Position numbers and translations under genes: made by a program
Assembly: GCA_954870475.1 (NCBI GenBank)
Contig: OX940969.1
Location: 8,102,950-8,166,949, forward strand
Direction: 5' to 3'
DNA from: Euphrasia confusa
Lineage: Eukaryota > Streptophyta > Magnoliopsida > Lamiales > Orobanchaceae
Length of the DNA stretch: 64,000 nt
In this document: positions 34,101-41,700 of the stretch, one piece after another
How positions within the stretch are numbered: position 1 is the first letter of the stretch
Layout of the letters: each line of letters starts with the position of its first letter
The notes under the pieces: generated by a model
Database searches by the model: none
Told to the model about the DNA's origin: nothing
Seen by the model: only the letters and a program-made list of their open reading frames with translations

Positions 34101-36595
34101 TTTACATTCATGCCTTCATCGCATAGTTGACTTATGCTTATGAGATTCGTGATGAGGCCTTCAACATGAAGCACTTGTTGTAGCTTCGGCAGCCCTTTCA
34201 CATTTAATGTGCCTCGGCCAATTATTGAACCACTGGACCCTCCTCCAAATGTGACCTCTCCTCCGTGAAAAACTTTGTAGTTGATGAGGTGATCACTATT
34301 TCCGGTCATGTGCCGCGAGCATCCGCTATCGAAGTACCACTTATCATCTTTGGTAGCTTTGAGGGCAGTGAAGATAACATTGCATGTTTCAGCACTTTGG
34401 ATGGCATTTGATGCGGCAGAGGAGTCATTGGAGGGATCTGAAAAACAAACATTAGAAGAGAGTTTAGTTTTGGGCACCCATTTGCGTATCGTCGTTGCCT
34501 TCTTTTTGATAGAATATCGTGAAGACATAGAGTGTGCGAAAAATTTGGGATGCCGTGGTCCAGCGTTGGAGTGAAAGTAAAATCCTCTTGCTTGGTCCTC
34601 TTCGCGTCTCCAACAGAAAGGTCGAATGTGACCAGGTACAAGGCAGTAGTGGCAAACATATCGTCTCTTCGATTTAAAATGTTGCTTAGGCAGGGGCTTC
34701 CTTGTCTTCATCCTGCCTGATGGTGCCTGCCTTTGCTTCGGCCTTCTGCGGCAGTCTTTTGCTGGGGCAGTGGCCTTGCCTTCGGTTTGTTCATCCTTTT
34801 TTGGAGTTGAGGATTGTGCGGCAGCGTTTGAATCGTCATTTGATGCCTTTACAAATGCCATGTCCGTTGGGTTTTTCTTTGGAAAAACGGCATCTACAAC
34901 CTTTTGATGTCCGAGGCCTTCCCGTTCAACATGTGAAATACTCATTATTGCATCTAATTTTGTTGTTGCCGTGTTCAGTTTTACAAAAGTATTATTTGCA
35001 ACTTCGAGTTTTTCATTTACACGATTAAAATCAATTTTTAGTTTTTCGGCCTCTAAATCTTTTCTAGTGAGCTGAACATCTAGCTTCTTCAAACGTTCTT
35101 CAAAGGTGTTCTTTTCTACGAGCATTTGTTCAATTGCCATGGCCTGCTTCTTCACTTCTTCTTCATATCCGGCTTTGGTTGATGTAAGCATCTTCATCAT
35201 CTTGGTCTGCCGGGCAAATTTCATGCGTAGCTCATCGAAACTTTCTTTGAGCTCGATGAAAATATCAATGGGAATGGTCTCCTCTTCGGATTCATAGCCA
35301 TTGACTGAGGCAGTGAGGCACAGGCAGTTCTCTGCGGCAGGGCTTTCTGTCGTTTCTGCGGCAGAGGCAAAGAATGCAACATGCCGTCGTGCATTCACAT
35401 TAGATGGACTGTCATCTTCATCGTCAGATAGGGTTGTGCCTTCGAGTTGAGCAGTAAGCGCAGTGGTTGAGTCTTCAAGGCAATATTGTTCCATATCTTC
35501 TTGCGCAACCATGGAATTCAAAATTCCAATGCCTCGATCTTTTGAAGGGCATTCGGTTGAGAAGTGTCCAATCCCTTGACATACGTGGCACTTGATCCTC
35601 GACCAGTCCTTTGAATTTGGACTTGAACTTGAGGTGGATCCCGTGCTTGGTTGGCGGATCACAAGTCGTCGATCTTGAGTTTGTGGTGACCTTGCCGGGA
35701 ACTTCCTTCGTCGGGGATCGTACGGCTTCTTCAGCGAGCGAACAAGTACAGCATCCATTTTCCGGGCGAGGAATGCAAACTGGTCATCGCCACCATCAGA
35801 TCCAAGTAGCTCGTAGATCTCTTCATCGGTCAAATCATTGGTAGATGTGGGGCTGCTGCCTTGAGAACTATTGCCTTGTTCTCTGCCGTCGGGCTCTGCC
35901 ACGGTGTAGGCAATGTTCCTCTCGTCGCTTCGTGGACGTGATTTCCCGTGAGTTTCACGATCTTCATGGTTCAGTTCATAGTTCTTGAAGATCGCCATCA
36001 ATGACACATAGTCCTCCTCTGACATGGAGCTGTCTTCTATGGCAGTGACCTTCGGCAGAAACTTTTTACTCATCGATCGCATTATCTTACTACATACTGC
36101 CGGGTTGCTAATGGGTGAACCAAGGTCAGCACATTCAGTAACAATGGACATTAATTCTCCAAAGTACTGAAGGCACGTCTCGTCCTCGTTCATACGCAAG
36201 TTCTCGAAACGAGACATAAGCATACGGACCTTGGTTTTCTTCACTGTGTTGTTACCTTCACAATGAAGAGCCAGCAAATCCCACACTTGTTTGGCAGTAG
36301 TACATTGTTTGACAATTCTGTACATATTGCAATCGATGGATTCAAGGATGGCACACCTTGCCCTATCGTTGGCAGTAGCTGCGGCAGTCTCTTCGATAGA
36401 CCACTTCTCCGGAGCTTTTTCAAGCTTGCCGCCTTCAGGGATTTCCTCCTGAGGTGGTTTCCATCCTCGAAGTACGGATAGCCACGCACTGCGATCAATT
36501 GATTTGATCCTTGCTTCAATGCGGGTTTTCCAAAATCCATAATTACTACCGTCAAGAACAACCGGTGTTCGTACGATGTAAGATGGATCTGCCAT
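31133..36595 (-). CDS. Copia Gag-Pol polyprotein
   Basis: An uninterrupted 1,820-codon frame. In order: an N-terminal UBN2-type gag with a CCHC knuckle near residue 335 (CHVCQGIGHFSTEC); a coiled coil around 435-545; a second CCHC near 648 (CHYCLVPGHIRPFC); a protease with DSGCSRHMTG; the GAG-pre-integrase block (LWHQKLGHTS, then CGYCKQGK); an integrase core near 960-1080 with MDLMGP, SDHGTEFEN and GVAERKNRT supplying the D, D, E residues; reverse transcriptase from about 1340 with YVDDIVFGS near 1505; and RNase H near 1660-1790 (FSDADWAGD, STAESEYIA, ending near DIFTKPL). All hallmark residues are present. The ATG lies about 55 bases after the primer binding site. It acts in cytoplasmic virus-like particles, then the nucleus. 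Lesions: none seen. Confidence 0.96.
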   Translation of the reverse strand: MADPSYIVRTPVVLDGSNYGFWKTRIEARIKSIDRSAWLSVLRGWKPPQEEIPEGGKLEKAPEKWSIEETAAATANDRARCAILESIDCNMYRIVKQCTTAKQVWDLLALHCEGNNTVKKTKVRMLMSRFENLRMNEDETCLQYFGELMSIVTECADLGSPISNPAVCSKIMRSMSKKFLPKVTAIEDSSMSEEDYVSLMAIFKNYELNHEDRETHGKSRPRSDERNIAYTVAEPDGREQGNSSQGSSPTSTNDLTDEEIYELLGSDGGDDQFAFLARKMDAVLVRSLKKPYDPRRRKFPARSPQTQDRRLVIRQPSTGSTSSSSPNSKDWSRIKCHVCQGIGHFSTECPSKDRGIGILNSMVAQEDMEQYCLEDSTTALTAQLEGTTLSDDEDDSPSNVNARRHVAFFASAAETTESPAAENCLCLTASVNGYESEEETIPIDIFIELKESFDELRMKFARQTKMMKMLTSTKAGYEEEVKKQAMAIEQMLVEKNTFEERLKKLDVQLTRKDLEAEKLKIDFNRVNEKLEVANNTFVKLNTATTKLDAIMSISHVEREGLGHQKVVDAVFPKKNPTDMAFVKASNDDSNAAAQSSTPKKDEQTEGKATAPAKDCRRRPKQRQAPSGRMKTRKPLPKQHFKSKRRYVCHYCLVPGHIRPFCWRREEDQARGFYFHSNAGPRHPKFFAHSMSSRYSIKKKATTIRKWVPKTKLSSNVCFSDPSNDSSAASNAIQSAETCNVIFTALKATKDDKWYFDSGCSRHMTGNSDHLINYKVFHGGEVTFGGGSSGSIIGRGTLNVKGLPKLQQVLHVEGLITNLISISQLCDEGMNVKFTHQMCEVFDSAGNPLIQGERSKANNCYSIGETCLTAQVKDDIDLWHQKLGHTSLGNLERLIKLNAVRGLPALPKIQKTTCGYCKQGKMTRTSHPAIPAAGQSDASAAGPANSKAELYQKQTKCFDLLHMDLMGPIETRSHSGKRYVLVVVDDFSRYTWVRFLQDKSETFDEVSKLIRWIKTNHEASVKRIRSDHGTEFENQRLSRFCDAHGIAQEFSAPITPQQNGVAERKNRTLKEMACTMLIAKGLSKKFWAEAFNAACHILNRISIRSGTTKTAYEILNNRKPNLKYFHVFGSVCYVLNDREPRSKLDPKSLKGLFVGYSRNSHAYRIFIIQTRTIIESVNVDFDDLSRLRKPKEEDVKGLLEPAAVAEVEGSITPAQPTAAPTGSNDDAQPSTASPEQSNDDSTPHQSDSSDGEEESNQRRRDPPRHVVRNHPSSQMLARRMRVHPYINYRNMTKNISMSATCVEIGITSYLSTIEPKNAKEALADEFWFMAMQEEMNEFERNKVWKLIPRPQNKNIIGTKWIFKNKSNEHGQVVRNKARLVAQGYTQVEGIDFDETFAPVARMESIRLLIAIACHLNITLHQMDVKAAFLNGILEEEAYVAQPKGFEEPKHPDHVYQLHKALYGLKQAPRAWYGCLTDFLLSFGFTRGTADKTLFVKFNSSKILIAQIYVDDIVFGSTCENMLKAFTSAMASKFEMSMVGELTHFLGLHIKQSSTGTFISQASYAKNLIKRFQLEGSKPMKTPMGSTDKISRGTDTAAVDQTLYRSMIGSLLYLTATRPDIMYSVCLCARFQADPREEHLKAVKRIIRYVAASVELGIWYTKDTTTDLVGFSDADWAGDTEERKSTSGGCCFLGNNIISWQSRKQNCISLSTAESEYIAAGSCCTQLIWLKHMLDDYHLDSNSLTLYCDNTSAINISHNPVQHSRTKHISIRHHFIRDLVEKRLLRIDHIPTEKQIADIFTKPLDSERFTALRNSLCMCTMP

Positions 36596-36647
36596 TGTAA
36601 GTGTGCGTGATCAGACGGACCTTAAACACTAAGTAAGTCTAGTGCCC

Positions 36648-36659
36648 GCTCTGATACCA
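36648..36659 (-). other. Copia primer binding site (tRNA-iMet)
   Basis: On the minus strand TGGTATCAGAGC, complementary to the 3' end of initiator tRNA-Met, starts two bases after the 5' LTR. Confidence 0.93.
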
Positions 36660-36661
36660 CT

Positions 36662-37802
36662 TGAAAGTCGTAGGCAGTAAATAAACGCAGTGAAATGCGC
36701 TGCCTAGACAAGGCAGTGTTCTGCGGCAGAACAGCGTATGCCGCAGCACGATGCCTTGTACAGAAAAATCGTTCGTTTTACGTGATTTACTTGATTTAAG
36801 TATTTTATCCAGATTAATCAGATTGTTTAAGTGATAAAAATATATATGATATATGTATATGAATAGCAGCGGAATTAATAAAAATAAATCACTTCGAACG
36901 AACACACACACACGTACGAAAAAATAAAGAACACGAATTTAAATCTTTGTATGTGTATTTAAATTATACACATACGAAACGGCCTTACGGCCAGAAACTT
37001 TATTAAAGAAACGAGTCTTTACAAAAGGAATACTCTTGGATTTACAAATGATTTTACCTAAGGCTATACACATGTATGCCTCGGTGTTTATCGTATCCGA
37101 AGAGTATGAACAATCAACAACAAATGAAACCTAGCTACTGGATAACACCTATTCTAAAGTCACGATCATCAGCACTACAAAAGAACTCTCTTAGAGACGA
37201 GAGAACATATGGCTCGACGAACTTCACAAGTGAAGTCGCGGCACTAAAGGCGTGATGATCGATCTAGAGAGAAAATGTGTTTCTGGAGGTGTAAAGATGT
37301 TGTATGAGTGTTGCTGAATAGTGTTGGGGTCGTCCTCTATTTATAGGAGGAGATTCCCAACTGAATTCCTTGATTTGCTAGGTCAACAATCGGTTGAGAT
37401 ATTCTAGGGCAGGCTGCTTTGACCGCTGCCGCAGGAATGCCTTCTGAAGTTCTTCTGGAATGCTCTGCCACACTGCACTGCCTTCCATACTCTCTGGACT
37501 TCAGCAATCCTTTGCCCTACGCTCATGCTTCGCTCGATATCTTGACTCAACCTCTTGTCCAAGCCTTGCACTGCTTGCGGCATGACTCTGCCTGGCTGTG
37601 CTGCGGCAGAAAGCTTCTATGTTGATTGTTTTTCAAGCACGTTCCAACTAATGAACTATGCTAAATCAAATCACCAATATGACAAGTGATTACAACAGTT
37701 TAAATTGTGAAGAAAGAATAAAACAAATAAATATGTTAGCAAAACAACTTCTGCCTAGGTACATTTAAGGCATTGTAATGCCCAAACATATTTATCCTTA
37801 CA
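36662..37802 (-). repeat. Copia 5' LTR
   Basis: 1,141 bp, TG...CA, identical by eye to the 3' LTR. A minus-strand TATAAATA at 37338-37345 (in CCTATAAATAGAGG) is the probable transcription start region. Confidence 0.95.
37338..37345 (-). promoter_or_regulatory. TATA box in copia 5' LTR
   Basis: Minus-strand TATAAATA in a GC-richer context, about 680 bp from the end of the LTR, the likely U3 promoter. The same motif is in the 3' LTR. Confidence 0.7.
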
Positions 37803-37921
37803 GAGTATACTATACATTTAATAACTGTTGATTTAATATTATTTTATACAAGTACACACAATCACACACACCGACGTGTGGTGTAAGCATGTTAAGATGC
37901 TACCAGAGTAATTAATGGGTG
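37803..37921. mobile_element. MITE copy 2, right fragment
   Basis: Continues the element begun at 26407. It contains the same ACACACAATCAC and CCGACGTGTGGTGTA words as copy 1 (near 2611-2650) and ends GGGTGTAGCATCT. It is diverged from copy 1. The copia insertion left the five-base repeat GAGTA at both sides. Confidence 0.72.
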
Positions 37922-38119
37922 TAGCATCTAATAGACCAGGACTAAATAAGTACTCTTGAAATTAATTACTTTTTAAATGACAACTAATATTTATACATAG
38001 TAATTAATTACTTTATAAATGGAAACTAATTCGTTTAAAATAAATGAGCAATATTCATATATAGTGAATGTTTTAATCTTTTAATTTATGTAAATTAAAA
38101 ATTAATTCATAGACTATAA
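37922..38119 (+). repeat. Direct repeat D1, left part (before gypsy insertion)
   Basis: Matches 53335-53527 closely (TAATAGACCAGG..., ...TTCATAGACTATAA). The match resumes after the gypsy element at 49815. The last five bases, TATAA, are the gypsy target site. Confidence 0.9.
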
Positions 38120-38146
38120 TGTTGTGTCCGATAAAATGGTCACCGA

Positions 38147-38176
38147 CACGTGTCAATAATGAGGAAGCCACGTCAT
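38147..38176. promoter_or_regulatory. ACGT-core boxes in gypsy LTR
   Basis: CACGTG (38147-38152, inside the palindrome GACACGTGTC) and GCCACGTCAT (38167-38176) are bZIP/bHLH-type core sites. Both are conserved in the 3' LTR. Their role here is inferred. Confidence 0.55.
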
Positions 38177-38459
38177 CAGATGTGCAAGTCAGAATTAGTC
38201 TATGGAAAAAGACCTAGAAAGGCAACCAGCAGAAGTCAGAAAAGAGCTTGGACGGGAACGACCGCTCGGTAGTGTCAGACTTATTACACGGGAATATCCG
38301 TGGGGGAGGTGTCAGAGTCAACAGGTGGTCAAAAGACATTTGACGGGAGCAGAGGATAAAGTCTTTGTTTAGAGATAAGTGGGTTTTTAATGCTGGATAT
38401 TAGTGGAGTTGAGGTCCAATCAGGAGCTGATAAGTGGGCATTAGGTGGCATAATCTAGC

Positions 38460-38467
38460 CATGCATG
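38460..38467. promoter_or_regulatory. RY element in gypsy LTR
   Basis: CATGCATG is the canonical RY site bound by B3-domain factors of the ABI3/FUS3/LEC2 and VAL groups. It lies six bases upstream of the TATA box and recurs in the 3' LTR at 49561-49568. The element also encodes a B3 protein (48616-49044); whether that protein binds this site is unknown. Confidence 0.6.
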
Positions 38468-38473
38468 GGTTAG

Positions 38474-38481
38474 TATAAATA
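38474..38481 (+). promoter_or_regulatory. TATA box in gypsy LTR
   Basis: TATAAATA followed by TAGGGTG, about 230 bp before the LTR end. It is the likely U3 promoter. Confidence 0.72.
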
Positions 38482-38715
38482 TAGGGTGTTAAAGGAGAGA
38501 GGGGACATGCAAAACCTTGTATTTTAATATGATTTCTAAGTATGAATATATGAATTAAGAGGTGCCTTGAGCATCCATGTTCTACTTATGATTTCTGCAT
38601 TTTAACTCAAACCTCTTGCTTTCTTACCTATAACATATTTATATTTTGTGTTGTTTATCAAAACCTTCAATTACCAGCAAATACTACCGACAAGTACAAA
38701 AACAACCAAAACATT

Positions 38716-38732
38716 TGGCGCTAGAAGGAGCG
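38716..38732 (+). other. Gypsy primer binding site (tRNA not assigned)
   Basis: TGGCGCTAGAAGGAGCG begins two bases after the 5' LTR. TGG matches the CCA end of a tRNA; which tRNA was not determined. Confidence 0.65.
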
Positions 38733-38777
38733 AGCATCAGGTATTGAAGTTGCAGAAAAGCTCGATTAAAATCAAAA

Positions 38778-41700
38778 ATGGTGAATGAAAATGAAGACAC
38801 CACGGTGTCAGGTACGTCTGGTACAAGTGGCAGGTGGCGGGCTGTGATGGGTAAGGCTGTGATGGTGGAACCCGAGGTTCCATCTCCACCTAAAAACCCA
38901 GAACCTGAAAATAAGGAGCCGCCGCCGCCGCTTACCCAGATCAGCTCTGATGAGCAGAATAGCAAACATGCAGGGGCCGATGAGCCCATAGACAGCCAGG
39001 CTGATATACGACGACGTCGACTTCGGTCACAACGTCGGAATCGCCGTCTGCACCCCTATGATCTCGGAGGGCCGTCGACGCCGAAAGGCCCGCCTCCGAT
39101 TAGATTTGGAAGTCTTGATACTCCACAAAAAATAGATGAAGCAGTTGCAGAACTTATGACGATGAAATACGTCATGACGACTCCTGTGATCCCGGTAAAG
39201 GGCACGCATGCAGCCACCGGGGCAAATCTGAATCTAGCTCCCGAGCAAACTGGCCGCATTCCCAGAAAGAATCGTAGAATGCGTCGAGCGTTAGATCTGA
39301 ACAAAAGAGCCGAATCTATGGCTACTTCTACTGATCCTTATCGACAGGCAAGTAAAAGTGACATGCACGGGCAACGTGTGAACTTTTCACCGGCGAGGGC
39401 CCACAGAGCCCCCGGTGCTGATCTTGAACTGGCCGATTTAAGGCAGAAATACTCTGAACTGGAAAGGCGATTGAACGAAAATCAGATTCTCGCCGCCCCG
39501 GCAGGTCGTCATAACGATCCTTTGGCTCCCGAGGTTGAACAAGCTCCCATGCAACTGGAAATTCAGCCCATGCAAACCACTTTGTATAACGGCAAAACTG
39601 ATCCAGAAGCGCATTTGAGCAGATTCAGGACATATATGTCCGGCCGGGGAGCCACAGATGCTACCCGGTGCAAATTGTTCCCACTCACCCTGGGCGATAC
39701 TCCTCACCAATGGTACGTCAGCTTGCCTGCACATTCTATTAAGTGTTTTGACGACTTGGTACAAAGGTTTGTGTCGTATTTTGTATCCAAAGCTTCCTAT
39801 ATGGAGTATAGTCAGAAGCTGCTTGGAGTCAAACAGGGTGAGAACGAAACTGACGAATCTTATGTGGATCGCGTGGGGGAATTACTGTTGGCGGGCGGAG
39901 AAGAGATTCCTGATAGCCTCAAACTCCACACCGTATTGGGAGGTATGAGAAGAAACTCTAAAGTATTTAAATCTGCAATGCTAAACTATCCCCGATCGTA
40001 TGAGGATTTTAAGAGGAAAGCTGGGGCCCAAGTGGCGTACCAGCGTCTCATTGCTGGTGGGGGACACTCCCCCGAGCAAAAGAGAAAAATTCCCTTTTCC
40101 TCCGATCGAAGGCCAAACTATATTGGCAAGAAACCCGGCCCTAGGCCGAGTGATCCACGAGTGGATGAAATCCGTGAGTTGGAAGGAAAACTCACTGCTC
40201 AGACTGGTCATACACCAGCAGATATTTTGAATATCATGGTCATGCAAAAAACTGATTTGTTGGTAAAACCACCACCAATCTTAACTCCCCCGGACAAATT
40301 GGATCCCAACAAATGGTGTGCCTTTCATGAAAAGATTGGTCACAACACCAGCCAGTGTAGGCAACTGGTAAAACTGTTGTGGAAACTTTTTCAGGATGGG
40401 AAGCTGTGGCAGTTCTTGCCCAGGCCAGGTGCTGGGGGAAATCCGCAGGGGCCTCCTCCCCGGGAAGTACCCGCACCAGCTCAACCACCGCCTCCTGTAG
40501 CTCCAGACCCACCGAGAGTGGGCCAGATCATGATGATCGGCGGTTTGAGGCCAGTGAATGAGGAAAGCCACCGAAAGAGGAAAAGAGACTTCCAGATGTG
40601 GGAAGTTTGGTATGAAACTGCCCCGTCAAAAGAAGCAACAATCAATGAAACGGCGGTGATAACTTTCACCCCGGAAGATCGAGCCGAGACAAAGTTCCCG
40701 AAGGATGTGCCTTTAGTGATAAAAGCAAAAATCCTCGGCCTGGACGTGTCTCGCACGCTGGTAGACAATGGCGCGCATCTCAATATTCTGTATAAGAAGA
40801 CCCTAGATCTGATGGGGAAGCTAGCGCGCTATGTCAACCCGTGCGATATGGTGTTAAAAGGTTTTGGTGACGATGTAGTCATTCCCTACGGAGAAATCAT
40901 TCTCCCGGTAGAAATGATGGACGCAAAGAACCCCGAAGTCATGATGGTTAGGAATCTTAAGTTTGTAATAGTAGATAAGGTTAGTGGCTATAATGCTTTG
41001 TTAGGCAGGCCCTTTCTGGACGCTTTTGAAGCAGTCGCCTCGTCCTATTACTACTGTATCAAGTTCCCAACACCCTCCGGTGCAGTTGGCACCGTTAAGG
41101 GGGATCTAGTAATGGCTAAAAAGACTTTGATGTATTTTCGCGATCTTGATAAAACTAAAATCAGAGAAGAAGCTAACATTCCCCAAATCAATTTGGAGGA
41201 AAGCAATGTAAAACAAATTCATCACATAAAAGATATCATTAAAATACCCGAGGAAGGAGTGAGCTCTCCCGGGAAAAACCCGCGGGGAGAAGTGCTTCAG
41301 ATCCCCTCGGATGACATGAATAAATCCCCCGAAGAAAAACCCAGTGAGAACTTAGCATCTCCTGGGGAAAAACAGCCTAAACCCAAAGCGAACTTAGAGG
41401 ATTGGGGCTCACGGGGAGGATATCAACATAAAAAAGCACCCGTTGTGGAAATGGTTGAAACTCTGGACTCTATAATTGTAGATCCAGAGCAAGCTGAAAA
41501 GCAAATACTTGTGGGATCTCACATGGAATCAAATACCCGGATCAGGATTATAAATTTCCTTAAAGAGAACATCTCTACTTTCTCATGGTCCAGTGCCGAT
41601 TTAGGAAAGATAGACCCTAAACATGCCTGCCACCGGTTGAAAATAGATCCCTGCAAGAAACCAATCGCGCAAAAGCGCAGAAAAATGGGCCCCGAGAAGT

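Larger units (their letters stand above)
26427..37802 (-). mobile_element. Ty1/copia retrotransposon, SIRE type, apparently intact
   Basis: An 11,376-bp element on the minus strand. Two 1,141-bp LTRs (5' LTR 36662-37802, 3' LTR 26427-27567) begin TG and end CA and show no difference by eye. The five-base target duplication is GAGTA (26422-26426 and 37803-37807). Order along the minus strand: 5' LTR, tRNA-Met primer site, one long gag-pol, a spacer with poly-T (+ strand) tracts, a second large ORF, polypurine tract, 3' LTR. Size, a gag with a long coiled coil, and an extra ORF after pol point to the SIRE lineage. It could be autonomous. Confidence 0.96.
38120..38713 (+). repeat. Gypsy 5' LTR
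   Basis: 594 bp. Contains a palindromic GACACGTGTC (38145-38154), a CCACGTCA box (38169-38176), an RY motif CATGCATG (38460-38467) and a TATA box (38474-38481). Three differences from the 3' LTR. Confidence 0.96.
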
